From: Sclerodactyla briareus
Lineage: Eukaryota > Echinodermata > Holothuroidea > Dendrochirotida > Sclerodactylidae
Direction of reading: 5' to 3'
Assembly: GCA_026419785.1 (NCBI GenBank)
Contig: JAODTK010005897.1
Coordinates: forward strand, 62,001 to 126,000
Length of the DNA stretch: 64,000 nucleotides
The notes under the pieces are model-generated. The model did not search any database and was not told where the DNA came from. It saw only the letters and a list, made by a program, of their open reading frames with translations. Positions 24,301 to 35,850 of this stretch are shown in pieces (position 1 is the stretch's first letter; every line of letters begins with the position of its first letter). A program made the translations under genes and the position numbers.

Positions 24301-25575
24301 CGACGACTGATCTGGCAACATTCTGTCAAGAAGAAAAGCTTTGTTGGGTCTATTCTGATCAAGACCAGCGGTATAAGCAATCAAGGCCTACCTCCACTAT
24401 TGCAATGCAAGTCATCCTAACAATTGAAGTTTGTGTTCGCATCATCTAGGGATGATATCTCTACTTTTCCTAGAATGTATTTCATATTTTCGAATGTTAT
24501 ATATCTGGCAAGTCTAAAAGTCGATTCCGTCGGACGTTAGCACTGTATGATGGATTCGCTATTAGGTCAATGTGGGTTCCGGCCCAGTGGCCTATGTAAC
24601 TTCTTTGTGACATGCTGGAGGGTTTATCCTAAGTTTTTTGCAGTTGAAATACTCTTGTTTTTTAAAATGCTTTTGGGCAAGTTTTGAAGCGGTGCAAAAA
24701 TATTGTTGAATAGTTCACCTCTTTTGCCGACTGGGAGAAAATGGTACATGAATCTATCGGAAAAGTCTGATGCTCTATGTCAATGTCAAGAGGCTGTCTC
24801 ATTGACTTTGTACAGGGTTTGCTCTTGCTTACACCAACGCCAGTAGGTGATCTCGCGCCATTTGTGACGTAGCATTTTTACGTGTCTCTCGGAATCTTGG
24901 TGAATTCTCGTGCAGCAATCACGATGGTCTACGTCATTATGCAATATTGCCAATATTTGATAAGGATTTAATTATGTCCTCTGCAGTGGATCAATTAAAT
25001 TCCTCAAACAAGCGAACTTGGCAACAGTACATTCGATTTCGCGGAAATGCTCCATATAGTTACCACGGTTTAAGTAACTGAACGACTTTGAATGTTAACC
25101 TAGGCGCTAGCCTAAGTTTGGCGTATTGGCTACATAATTTCAGGAAAATGCAGGGAAAATTCAGTACTCATGGAAAGTGGAAATGAATATACTGAGAAAT
25201 TTCCCCCATCGAATAGTACTTAGCAGCGTCGGATATTCGAATCAGTCTGTAAATCGTGATTCGGAAGTCTTCTGACACGGGCACAGTCACTGCGCGTAAA
25301 GTATGTTGCACCAGTATACTATTACTACTGATTCCAGGAAGGAATCGCATAATTATATGGCAGGCCATTTGTGCAATTCTCACACAAATCTGTGGGCCAG
25401 CGAACATCTGTTGTCATCGAGTATGTTCTCATCAGGCAATATTTCCTCAGTCTAGTTGATGTTTTATCTAGTATTATTGCTGTTTCTGAATCGTGAATAT
25501 TTCGTAGTCACTAACTGTTAGTTTTTGTGAGTTATTCGAGCACAAAACGTTGTTAACCCCAGGAGGAAAAAAAGA
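21350..25575. other. Non-coding stretch, no gene supported
   Basis: About 4.2 kb of AT-rich DNA with homopolymer runs (poly-A at 22144-22157, poly-G at 22348-22366, poly-T at 23160-23170). A frame at 22863-23081 faintly recalls LINE ORF1 but is too weak to call. No RNA gene or element boundary seen. Confidence 0.5.
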
Positions 25576-25579
25576 AAAA

Positions 25580-25606
25580 CGCAACTATGCGTAGTGATTC
25601 CTTGAC
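25580..25606 (+). repeat. Repeat-boundary hairpin copy (CGCA/TGCG arms)
   Basis: CGCA-ACTA-TGCG forms a four-base-pair stem with a four-base loop, immediately followed by TAGTGATTCCTTGAC. The same arrangement recurs at 33262, 37176, 37673 and 62266, in two arm versions. Little of the family-B body follows here, so it is a boundary fragment. Confidence 0.7.
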
Positions 25607-26099
25607 AATTACCGGAACTCTGTAATGAGAGGAGACTTTCAAGATCACCAAAAAATCCGAATATTCATTCTGAGGGAGCGAGCAGCAGAATAATTCACTC
25701 ACCACAGACCAACACGTCCGGATTGTGCTGCCAAGTTGAGTTTCAAGTAACACGTCCATTTCTTTGGTCATTAAGTACACCATCATGCGAATAATACCTG
25801 GTGCCTATAATCCCTACTTTCTCGAAATGGCAGGGGCTGCTTTTACTGACAATGAGCAATCACAATACACTGTTGGAATGATACATGGATTATTCAAAAG
25901 CTTGGTTCACTCCAGGACTGGAAAACAAGATCGACAAGAGTTAGGTTGGTCAATGCACACCCAGCCGTTTTTTGTCGGTTGTATGTATGAGTGGTTCAGA
26001 AAAGTTAGTGTTAGTGGTAGCGTGCGAGAAGTCGAATATGAAATTAATCAGTGTTCTAAAGCTGTTTCACACCTCAGTTCACAGAGGAAAAAAAACAGG

Positions 26100-26850
26100 A
26101 TACATTGCGTGTGGTAGGAGTGTTTCATCACGTCAGTGTAATTGACTTATTGGTTTGTTACAACACGACGAGTCTGGTCGTCAGAAAAATTGACCCCAAA
26201 GATCACATGGTCATTAGGTCAAATGAGGTCAAAGGTCAAGGAAGTCAAAGTAGATCACAAGAGGTAGTTTGCACAGACGAACGAAATTCTATATACGTCA
26301 ACCCCCAACATGTTTCATTCCGAAGAAAATATGAAAATTTGAAATAGATCAGTGTTTCAGATAGCTGTTTGAACCTTTTACAGAGGACATAGCTGGAGAT
26401 AGGTGTGATCTCAGGTGTTTAATACGTCCAGTGCAATTGACTCATTGGATTGTTGCAACGTACAAGACGAGTCTGGTCGTCAGAAAAATTGACCCCAAAG
26501 ATCACATGGTCATTAGGTCAAATGAAGTCAAAGGAGGCGAATTGAGCCAACAAGTAGGGCACCAGGTATAGTTCACCCAGACAACCTGCATTACGACAGT
26601 TCTTTGAAATGATTCGTTGCCAAAATATAGAAGGATTGCCCTATGGTGACCCAATGACCTTGACCTGACAACATAAACATTAGGGTTCATCCTCACCATA
26701 CGTGCAACCTTCATACCTAATATGAACTTAATAGATACTTGCCCTCATTAGATCTCGTGCTGACAAGGTTTTTTAACTTTGCCCTGTCGTGACCTTGATT
26801 GACCTTGAACTGGCAATAAAACAATAGGGTTCATCCTCCCCACATGAGCA
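26100..26850 (+). repeat. Family-D repeat, two units, 295-bp period
   Basis: About 100 bases including CGAGTCTGGTCGTCAGAAAA, TGACCCCAAAGATCACATGG and AGGTCAAATGAGGTCAAAGG begin at 26136 and recur at 26431 with few differences. A third copy with the same AGTTTGCACAGACGAAC-type words ends the window (63690-64000). The block after 26640 runs into family-B words (AACAATAGGGTTCATCC), so families D and B may be parts of one larger element. Confidence 0.85.
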
Positions 26851-26854
26851 ACGC

Positions 26855-27681
26855 ACGTGCACGTGTCTAACAAGTTGAAAATCAATGAGTCAAAAACAGA
26901 AATGATTCATTTCACCTCCAGATTTCGTGAGGGTCTCCCTCTTGATCCTGTGCGAATTGGAGACTCCTTGATCCAGCCTGTCGGCTCTGCAAGAAATCTT
27001 GGTGTGTTGTTCGATCAGCACTTGAACTTTAAAGAACATATTCGATAACATGTGTCGCTATGGCTGGTATGGCGTTCATACTCTTGGGAAGCTACGTAAA
27101 TTCTTGGATCAGGAAATCGCGGAGAAAAGAAAGTTGCACATACCTTTGTTACCTGCCACCTCGACTTTTTTAATGGCTTGCTTTTTGGTCTACCTCTTTC
27201 TGAGCTTACAAAGCTTAAGCACATACAAAATGCTGCTGCCCGGATTGCACACGCTGTCAACCAGGGCAACCATATACACCTGGCTGGGCAAACCTCCACT
27301 GGCTTCCTATTCAGGCCCGTATTTCCTTCAGGATATATTTGACTTATGTATAAGATATTAACTGGCACCGCTCCGAGTTATATTATAGATACATTGACAC
27401 CGTATCAGCTTCTCGCACATTACGGTCATCTTCACGTCATCTACACACCAAGTCTGAGCGTAGGACAAAAACGTATGGAGAGCGAAAGTTCTCCTGCCGG
27501 CCTACTTTGTGGAATGCCCTTTCCGACGACATTTGCATGTCAACAGTTGTTGATCCTTCACGTCCTCCGGGTGAAATCCCATCTTCACTCCATTCACTTC
27601 CCCTTCATAGGATTTTCTTTCTTAGCACTCAGAGGCTCTGCATTGAGCGCTATACAAATGCTGTATTATTATTATTATTAT
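26855..27681 (+). mobile_element. LINE 3' end, CR1/Jockey-like, with (TTA)n tail
   Basis: NKLKINESKTEMIHFTS (26863-26913) and VGSARNLGVLFDQHLNF (26980-27030) are the conserved thumb-region blocks 'LxLNxxKTExxxF' and 'xxxARNLGVxFDxxLxF'. Then SGWYG-type CRYGWYGVHTLGKLRKFL, KILTGTAPSYI and PTLWNALSDDI follow in different frames, all in expected order. The 3' UTR is nearly absent. The tail GAGCGCTATACAAATGCTG plus ATTATTATT ends at about 27681. The 5' part is missing and frames change several times, so it is a typical 5'-truncated dead copy. Confidence 0.92.
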
Positions 27682-27705
27682 TTCAACTTGATACCTGTTT
27701 GCGTT

Positions 27706-27740
27706 TTTTTCACACACACACACATACGCACAGACATGAC
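27706..27740 (+). repeat. (CA)n with element-end motif
   Basis: CACACACACACATACGCACAGACATGACTGCACTGATCC (core CACAGACATGACTGC) resembles the (CA)n-bounded ends of family-B repeats at 11.2, 38.5 and 40.8 kb. It sits directly after the LINE tail. Confidence 0.6.
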
Positions 27741-27780
27741 TGCACTGATCCTTTGCCTTCGGCAGGAATAAAAAAAAAAT

Positions 27781-28877
27781 TCCCAGCTGGGGTTTGCATA
27801 TTAAGCAGGGAATTATCAACTGGTATCTGGGTCCAGTTGAAGTCACTCCCAGCTGTGCCTGTGATTTCCAACTGGGATTGATCATTCCTGGCTAGGTGTT
27901 AAGTTATCAACTGGGAATAGTCCAGTTCAACTGGTCAACTTGACAATCATTATGGACCTCTTTGAAGAAACCGCTTGCATCTGAAAAGTAGCTGCTGTCC
28001 ACATTTGTATACAGAAATGGCTTTTCATACCAGATGCTTCCAAGATGAAGCAAAGCTGGAGTGCTCCGAATGTGGGATTCATGGCACTAAGTGAGAAATG
28101 GTTGTATCATAGGTGTAATACCTGAATATTAGCCTACAGTGTGTAACATTAAGTACTGGGCACTGCATAGCTTTTAATGTATTAAATAAAACAAATCGTT
28201 TTAAATAAATGAATAAATGAGTTAATATGGTATAAACTACTTGCATGTGTTATTTACCTTCTCATTGAATATAATCATTTATTCATTTACCACTACCATT
28301 GGCATCATACTTAACATTTTTTTTTCTTTATACACATTCAATAATGAATAAATGAATTACCATTTAGAAATTGTGGCGTGGTTATATAGGTGGAAAGACC
28401 AGAAATAAGTAAGTAATACTTTTCTAGTCTGCCCCCAGAAAAAAACTCATATGAAAAGAGGGGCAAAATGACAAATTAAAAATATTCTCGAAAAAAGGAA
28501 GACATACACATTTCTTTTCTCAACAAAATACCCCAAAGCCCTGTAATATGCAAAAGAGATCACACCAGTTCAACTGGGCTTCTCCGGACCAGTTCAACTG
28601 GATCTCTCTGGACCAGTTCAACTGGGAGTAATTTCCTGCTGTGTTACAAAGACCCAACTCTGTTTGACTGAGAAATGTATGCGACTGGAACTGTGTTCCA
28701 AGTCCCAACTGGTTTCGACTGGATTGTATCGTAGCACAGTTTAACTGGTATTTTTGTATCTTGAACTGGGTTTTGAAAACACAGTTCAGCTCAGGTGGAA
28801 CACAGTTGATGCAGGACGAAAAACAGTTAAAACCAGTTCAGTCCAGTTGGATTCTAAACTGGCGTCAACTGTTATTG
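27781..28877. mobile_element. Element packed with CCAGTT/AACTGG palindromic motifs
   Basis: Both ends of this 1.1-kb stretch (27781-27945 and 28560-28877) hold many copies of CAACTGG or CCAGTTG in both orientations, including the perfect palindrome-like CCAGTTCAACTGG four times (near 27923, 28567, 28592 and 28615). The 600-base middle lacks the motif and has AATGAATAAATGA/TCATTTATTCATT words in opposite orientation. Motif-rich flanks with a plain centre suggest a non-autonomous DNA transposon with arrayed transposase-binding sites, but I could not find clean terminal repeats or a target duplication. No coding frame. Confidence 0.5.
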
Positions 28878-28992
28878 TTTTTCTTTCTCCCGAGAAAATG
28901 TTTCTTCTAAATATTTCAATACTACTGTTTTATATTGTGATAGTTATGTTAAAAAAACATTGGAAACATTGTTACGTCCATTGAAAACGTCA

Positions 28993-29040
28993 TAAAAATG
29001 TTTTATTAACACTACATTCAACGTTATGAAAACATTTTTA
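28993..29040. repeat. Perfect 12-bp inverted repeat
   Basis: TAAAAATGTTTT at 28993-29004 is repeated as its reverse complement AAAACATTTTTA at 29029-29040, each next to an AACGT(C/T)AT word. This is probably the end of a small MITE or a lone hairpin. Nothing coding. Confidence 0.6.
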
Positions 29041-29184
29041 GAAGCTCTTTTCGAAATGTAATGATAAGGTTTTGCGTTTGCTGGGAAGGAGTTAACGATA
29101 GCAGGGAATCATCCAGGACATAGCGCACAAAATGAAGAGGTGAGCGACGGGGATCTGCCGATATTTGCTGTGAAGGATCTTTGA

Positions 29185-29275
29185 AGGATACAGTGGTGTA
29201 CCCACGGGAGGGGGTACTGGGGTCAGAACCCCCCCCCCCCCCTCCCCCCCCCCCTCCCCCCGCCCAGACCCAACC
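29185..29275. repeat. Poly-C tract beside CAGTGGTGTACCC
   Basis: CAGTGGTGTACCCACGG at about 29191 looks like a hAT-type terminus (compare CAGTGG at 44873). It is followed by GGGGTACTGGGG and then some 35 bases of nearly pure C (29229-29265). No matching right end was found. Confidence 0.5.
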
Positions 29276-29289
29276 AGTACATACATAAT

Positions 29290-30035
29290 TTGTCACATAT
29301 CTCAGTACCGAGGGACAAACTGGCTTAAGCTCAGAGCTGCAACATCCTCATTCGCAAAGCCCACTGATGACTTGCAAACAACCTAAAGTGTTAGTTCGAC
29401 ACTTCGATTCGAATCGCCTGACAATACCTCTTGAGTAAACGAGCTTTTCATGCCTCTACTTCAATGATGTTTCACATGGCTGCCCTGATTCTTTCACTCT
29501 GGATGATAGGCATACTTGATTGTAAGACGGACTCTGTTAAGTACACGGTCTTCTCATTAATGATAACCAACTTTCCTTCGAGCAACATATTGGTGGTCTT
29601 TGCAACAAACCTGATCAAGTGTAATGGAATATTCTACGACTTAATAAGAGCATCCCCTACCTCTTTAAACATAGCCCACATTACATTATTCACTCGCTTC
29701 TGTAAACTTGCGTATGGTGTTGAGATCTGTATGACTAATCATCATCAAGCCCTCACGGTGGTTGCGAATGGTAATCATGATTGAAAACTGTCACTCTCAG
29801 AAATGGCCGCAATGTATGGTACCAGTGCATGGGCATTCCCAACATTTGTGACAATAACATATTTTCAAAATGTTTCTCACTAACGTGGAAATGCATGGAT
29901 AAGCTGACGATGGTTGGCAGAGATTAAAGATAACTGGTTTCATAGCGGCAATTAACGTTCATTCAAATAGATGACAGACAAATTGAACAACGGAGGATGC
30001 CCAATTGTAAAATGCGTCATTTCCGTTCTTGGTTC
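29290..30035. other. Non-coding stretch, no gene supported
   Basis: A 117-codon open frame (29431-29784, plus) has no recognisable domain or codon signal. Nothing else seen. Confidence 0.4.
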
Positions 30036-30037
30036 TC

Positions 30038-30385
30038 CTACGAGGAGCAAGACGGACCAGGATGGGGCTGGCAGCCCAACATAAACACATTAGTCCGTCT
30101 CCAAGCCAGGTGTAGATGATTGCCCACAGCTGTCTTGAAACTGTCTATATCCTCAATGGATACGATGAGGATGGCAGTGCGTTCCAGTCTCGTACAGTTC
30201 TTGGTACGAACGAGTATTCGTAGCAATCTTTGTTTGCCGCAATGGAGTGTAGGTCTATATCCTGTATCATCTGCATACAAATTCGATAAAGGAGGATAAA
30301 CATGCACATCTCATTACCATATATTACATTGTCATTCTCACATTGAGGAATTGCAGACAGATCCATTCTCAACTTGGTAATGCAT
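30038..30385 (-). mobile_element. LINE reverse-transcriptase C-terminal end
   Basis: One minus frame gives CYEYSFVPRTVRDWNALPSS (30155-30215), the well-conserved 'YxxSFFPRTIRDWNALP' block at the end of CR1/Jockey-type polymerases. The overlapping frame gives IEDIDSFKTAVGNHL, the following 'xxSxDSFKxxL' block. Two frames are therefore needed, and it is a dead 3' fragment. No tail repeat is visible. Confidence 0.8.
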
Positions 30386-30713
30386 TTTTAACTCAGCCCG
30401 GAAATGACAATTTCGGCAATCTGAAGAATGTGGAAACCTTAAACTTTCCTAGTCCGCTACGCGCCAAGTTCCGCCAACCGATGCTTGCGTTCCGCATAAA
30501 TAGTCTCATACTATAATCTCTCATCGGAATTTGTGGACCCCGTTGTACTCCCAGAATAAAACGTCTGGTGACGCCACTGTCTTCAGTCAAAATTACAGCA
30601 CCCAACTCATTTCTATTCTCGGAGACAATGGTGATCAGTCCGCGAATTAAGAAAAAAGCCGGCCGACCGCAACAAATGTATATGTTTCGCCACAGGATAT
30701 ACTCAACGGAATC

Positions 30714-30880
30714 ACAAATTTTGACCTAATAATAGGCCTATCGCTTCAACAGATTTTTCTTCAATTGTAATTTTTTAACTTTTGTTTCAACCAATAGAAT
30801 AGATTACTGAAGTATCAGTAGCTTTGTTGTGCTGCATTGAGGACATGAAATAAAGGCTGAATGGAACTTTTCATCTCCTA
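30714..30880 (+). mobile_element. MITE family-E fragment (one end)
   Basis: TTTTGACCTAA, ATCGCTTCAACA, CAATTGTAATTTT and GAGGACATGAAATAAAGG-CTGAATGGAAC (split) match, in order, the reverse complement of 52395-52515. It ends at the same terminal word GGCTGAATGGAACTT. Only one terminus is present here, so the copy is truncated. Confidence 0.75.
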
Positions 30881-30884
30881 AGAA

Positions 30885-31480
30885 ACAAAGTACCCGAATA
30901 ACTATTCGATTTGTTTGCCCCCCAAATTTGAAATATATAATCGGTTCGCAGAATGGGTGAACACCTGTGGTTCACCGTAACCGGATGTCAGTTTCATGGC
31001 TGCGCCAGAGACTTTGATTACGACGAACAAACATATTTTCAGCTCTTGCGTGCATTGAATTATTTTTATGAGAATTAAAGGTCGCTCCCACCGTGTTTGA
31101 CATCAAATTTGGCGGTAATAGACGGGTATTGGTCCAAGATCGATGATTTGTTGGTCAGCTAACATATAGCGAGTCAACAACTTCGCCCCTAAATCACAGA
31201 AAACACACTTTACGCAGAATTCGCGGATATGGCCCAGCTGTCTAAACACTATGAAACCCAACAAACTGCCCGCGAGGTCTACGATTCACTTCAGGTAAAC
31301 TGTTTTTTTTTCTGTAAGATGGTTTCAGGATGTCACGTCATCATCTAGGGTGGCAATGGAATTACGAATATCAATCTTTTTTCGGTGTCTACGTGGAAGA
31401 CGTCCGACCTTATGGCCTATCTTACAATTTGAAAAAAAGCAAAAAGCCAAAATGCCTAATGTTTTTGATGTCACATAACC
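30885..31480. other. Non-coding stretch, no gene supported
   Basis: No supported gene or repeat. The short open frames have no recognisable features. Confidence 0.4.
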
Positions 31481-32050
31481 TTTGACCTGATAGTTCATAA
31501 AAGAAAAGAACATATATGTGTATTCATCCCTTGTCATATTGAGAAACTGATCGAACTCTTTGCAGCACCTTGAATGACCTCTAACTGACCCTGAATGAAA
31601 CTATACTGGGATTGGATTATATTAGGATTCGACTCCTCCTATGTGCACCTATTCATGCCTATTTTTAACTTGATGAATGCGTGTCACGACTTATAAACTA
31701 TAGCACTTTTTCCAGAATGTGACCTCTGTTGACCTTGAAAGTCCTTGAAATAGTTCCAAAAATAATAGTACTCTACTTCGTCCTTTTTGCCACATAGGCC
31801 TACTTGCGTTGTCTGGTACCGACATCGCACTAACTTGATTTCTAGAATTTGACCTTTCCTAACCTCGACAGACTTTGAACTGGCTTCAAAAACAACGTGG
31901 GTTGTTCTCTTTATATCTGCAACCCACATGCTCAGTTTGAAGTTGATTAATGTTTGCAAACTTCTGATATCGTGCTTAAAAAACATTTTCGAATTTGGCC
32001 TCTCCTGTTATTAGATGACCTTGAATAGGCAGGGTGAACGTACGCTCACG
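31480..32050 (+). repeat. GACC-rich repeat units (family B/D related)
   Basis: Repeated CCTTTGACCTGA, GACCTCTGTTGACCTTGAA, TTTGACCTTTCCTAACC and TGACCTTGAA words with spacing near 110-130 bases. Diverged members of the window's GACC families. Confidence 0.6.
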
Positions 32051-32097
32051 ACCTACAATACCCCGGCAGCCAACGCAGCGGTGCCGACTTCCGTTAA

Positions 32098-32225
32098 TAA
32101 AATAATAATAATAATAATATGTTGGTGTTATATAGCGTAAAATCACCGACCAAGGTGCTCAAAATGTTTTCAGAAAACAAGAGAAAGGCAAACAAAACAC
32201 GACAACAGAAGACAACAGAAGACTT
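32098..32225 (-). mobile_element. SINE/LINE 3' tail fragment, reverse orientation
   Basis: Read on the minus strand it ends GAGCACCTTGGTCGGTG, then TTACGCTATATAACACC, then (ATT)n at 32098-32118. The CGCTATATAA plus (TTA)n tail is the same kind as at 20.45, 27.65 and 46.3 kb. Confidence 0.7.
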
Positions 32226-32229
32226 TATC

Positions 32230-33240
32230 GGTAGATTGTTTCACTCCCTCATCTCACTGTAGCTTTATCATCATAGAATTTGGAAGAAGGTTAGAGAGAG
32301 TTTCAAGTAATTATAGGTACCCACATTTTTTTCATTCATTATACTTATAACATTAAGAACTGTTACAAAAGCAAATAGCAAGTACCCACTTTCCAGGTGA
32401 GTAGCGTAGAAATCGAGCGGACATGCCTTGTTTGCCGGTCATTTTTACCCTATCATATAATTTGACATCTGGTAACTTAGCTGTTTCTTATACTGAAGCG
32501 TAGTTGTGTAGTAAAGGAACAACATGATTAATTCGGAAATACATTCCGTTTGCGTCTAGCAGGAACATCATCCAGGCTTAAACTAGCAGTACATCAAGAC
32601 TTTTGATAGCTGATAGACCAGAAAAAGGTTTTCCTGAAGCCCCAGTTTCCGAGATCGTTGAGGCTTTCGCACTTTTCGTTATGGGAGGCTGCACGAGAGG
32701 GTACAGGGTTTATTCATTTATTTATTTATTTATTTACATTCATGAATAATGGGTAAAAGACTCGGCTAGCAAATGGCTAATCTAACCAATTACACATATT
32801 TGAAAAATTCATATAAGAATCCCATGAAAAGGTAAATATTTGATTACTTAATTATTGTGTTCTTGGTCAGACGTTCGAAGAAAATTCAGACCCTCCTTCC
32901 TGTACAGCGCATTCATATGCATGTTTTTCATCGTTTTATCGTTTTGTACTGTGCAGTTGTTTGTATTAGGGCCTCGGGGAAGATTAGCTACATGCTAACT
33001 GAGTAACCCATTTGAAAGTTTAAATAAAATAAAAAAATTCAACTGCCCACAGTATCTGAACCAACCTGTCTATCATTCCTATCGAATGTTGGAAGTGTTC
33101 TTCTGAAATATCCGACCTCCAGTCGTTTTTAGAGGGATGGTCTTCCGATCCCCGTCTCGCGTGCCTCCTATACTGTCCAGTAGAGTGATAAATTGGAAAC
33201 ATATACATCAATGTACTAGGCATATGACACGTTCCGTTGC
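32230..33240. other. Non-coding stretch with (TTTA)n
   Basis: Contains a TTTATTTATTTATTTA microsatellite at about 32714-32740. No gene or element boundaries seen. Confidence 0.45.
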
Positions 33241-33254
33241 TTTAATGCGAAATA

Positions 33255-33910
33255 ACACAGAAAGCCAAAACGCTTAGTGGTCTTGTCATGATTCCATGTC
33301 AAGATGTACGAACTGATTGTGGACAATATACATATTTTCCAAAATTTCCCATTATTAAGGGCATCTCGACAAAATATAGGCTTCCTGTTCATACCACAGG
33401 GAAACACTATACCAAGTCTATTTGACTTTTTGGCATTTCCCCTTGTTCCCTTATTTTATTACCATTTCCATACTAGACTGACCTCATGACCCCAAATTAC
33501 CCAGATCGCGGCCAGATGACTAATCACAGAAAGCATATATGCCAAGTATGAGCTTCGTCCACCAGACGTGGTTGACTATCGTGTTACAATCTGGAAATTG
33601 CCCAAAATATCAATTATTCACATATTCCTAATTTTCCACAGAAATGACAACAATCTTACCAACACTAATAAAGTTCCCGCGCTTCTTTTTAAGGAAAGTC
33701 GTGCACATAATTACTTCTTGATCAGACCAATTACCATCGTCGACTCATCGTGTTCTCAGACTTTGATTATAACGTTGACCTGAGGGGATTTTTGCCCTGT
33801 AGGGTGTATTCACCATGGGGACACCGGGACATGCATACACACAATGTATGGGGCTGGTATTCCAACATGAGGTTTGACTTATCATGTATACAAGCTGAAA
33901 TTGCGCACAA
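33255..33910 (+). repeat. Family-B repeat copy with boundary hairpin
   Basis: Begins with AAGC-CAAAAC-GCTT then AGTGGTCTTG at 33262-33285, a diverged boundary hairpin. Words from the family body follow, such as CCAAGTATGAGCTTCGTCC (about 33541), CGTGTTACAA, and ACAAGCTGAAATTG at 33890. Confidence 0.7.
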
Positions 33911-34091
33911 TTGGGAGCGTAGCCAGCCCCAACAATTTAGTCGAGGGCGGAAAAATTTCCGCCCGTCGGCAAAAAGGGTCGGGAAGGGGAAACGGAACGT
34001 GAGTGTAAGAGAGAGGAAGGAAGAACAACTTATGAAGAGAGAAAAATAAGCGAGTAAAAATGAAAGAAATAGTAATTTTAACGATTATCCC

Positions 34092-34615
34092 GATTGTTGG
34101 CACTTTATTACCTCGAGTCATAATTCACCTAGGATATTCCGACTGTTGGCACTTTATCAACTCGAGTCATAAGTCACCTAGGATATTCCAACTGTGACAC
34201 TTCATTGATTAGAGTCATAATTCATCTCGAATATTCCGATTGTTGGCACTTTATTACCTCGAGTCATAATTCACCTAGGATATTCCGACTGTTGATACTT
34301 CATTAACTAGAATCATGAGCCATCTCGGATATTCTGACTGTTGGCTCTTTATTAGCTGGAGTCATAAGTCACCTAGGATATTCCAACTGTGACACTTCAT
34401 TGATTAGAGTCATAATTCATCTCGAATATTCCGATTGTTGGCACTTTATTACCTCGAGTCATAATTCACCTAGGATATTCCGACTGTTGATACTTCATTA
34501 ACTAGAATCATGAGCCATCTCGGATATTCTGACTGTTGCTCTTTATTAGCTGGAGTCATAATCACCTAGGAATATTCCACTGTAGCACTTCATTAACTTG
34601 AGTCATAAGTCGTCT
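34092..34615. repeat. 49-bp satellite with 195-bp higher-order unit
   Basis: Eleven units of about 49 bases each start near GACTGTTGGCACTTTA and run through TCGAGTCATAATTCACC to TAGGATATTCC. Unit starts are near 34092, 34141, 34190, 34238, 34287, 34336, 34385, 34433, 34482, 34531 and 34578. Four-unit blocks 34190-34384 and 34385-34579 are nearly identical, including a shared one-base-short unit (AACTGTGACAC). This shows a second-stage amplification of a four-monomer block. No coding frame. Confidence 0.95.
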
Positions 34616-35220
34616 GCCGACGTCGTCCCGAAGTTATGGGTCCATCGCAACTCTTTTAAGTTTTAACATCAACTGATCAAAGTGAGTGGTTTGACCTATT
34701 TCGTAAACAAGTCCGTAACAGCTATTCACGCTGTTAGACTGGTGACGAGTAGCCTACTCGGCACTCCGGGAACGAGGGATCGGGATTGTCTCATATGGAA
34801 CCGTCGTAAACCCTATTTTGTCCCTAAGCTATTAATTTTAACTTTGATAGACCAGTTCTCGCCAACTAAACATATTAAGGTGGGGGACCAATGACAATGG
34901 CCTATACCACCTGACCGTGCCAAAATAATGGCACTCATGCAGTCATCATTGTGAACACCCAAAAAAATTACCGAGTATGGCTCAGTCCATCTAGGGGGAC
35001 CAACGTATTATGTTTACACTCTGAACTTTGTCACAACTGTCTTAACAGAGTACCTTTGCCTCTTGAATAAAGAAGTCCACACCTTATTCTGACTGGATCA
35101 GTCAAAGCATATCGTCTTTTTTTATTCACAAGGATTTCTGCTTTAGCCTCGGTCTAGTTTCGACCAAAAAGGAGTACTAAGTTTTCGTGGAAATGTGACT
35201 GAATGGTCCTAATATCACAA
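34616..35220. other. Non-coding stretch, family-B words
   Basis: A few family-B words (GAGTATGGCTCAGTCCATC, GATCAGTCAAAGCA) but no complete unit. No gene seen. Confidence 0.45.
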
Positions 35221-35850
35221 TGCAAATCAACACAATACCTGACTTCCAGTGACTCGGGACCAATGGTAGACCGCAACTCCTCATATTTCATGGCAATCTA
35301 ACCAATTTGCATAATGCAGCAAATAATACACATGAATACCCCAGTGACTCTAATCTATTTTGAAATTTGTGGGGACTAAAAGGTAGTCCATACCCATCAA
35401 TCTAGCTTCGTGGAAAACGAACACACTTTTAAATTTTGAATAAATCGTGCAAATTAGACACACTGAATGCCCTCCAGTGGACTAAATATCTGTTAAAATG
35501 CTGGGGACAAAGGTTAACCCATCCCCCCCAAATTTCATGAAAATCGCCTAAATTAGGCAAATTAGACACGTTGAATGAACCCCATGACCCCAATCCATTT
35601 GCAAAATTCGGCAATTAAGTAAAACCATCTCACCAGGATTCATGCAAGAAATTAACCAACAAGATTTTGCATAAATTATGCACTTAGACACGTTGAATGA
35701 CTGCCATTGACCACGAATCTTCGTTTAGGACTGAGGTTAGACCATATTTTCGTGAAAAATCCGACGAAAAAAATCGCATAAATTATGCAAATCAGACAAT
35801 TAAATTAGCATATTTACTCGCTCCTGTTTTGGTCATGCGACTGTGTTTCA
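35220..35850 (+). repeat. Family-A tandem array, period about 108-122 bp
   Basis: At least five units align on the core AAATTAGACACGTTGAATGA. The core starts at about 35331, 35451, 35559, 35681 and 35789. Each is preceded by GCATAAATTATGC-like palindrome words and followed by CCAGTGAC(C/T)C and a 'TAGACCATAT..TTTCATG' block. Units are diverged, so the array is old. Confidence 0.85.
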
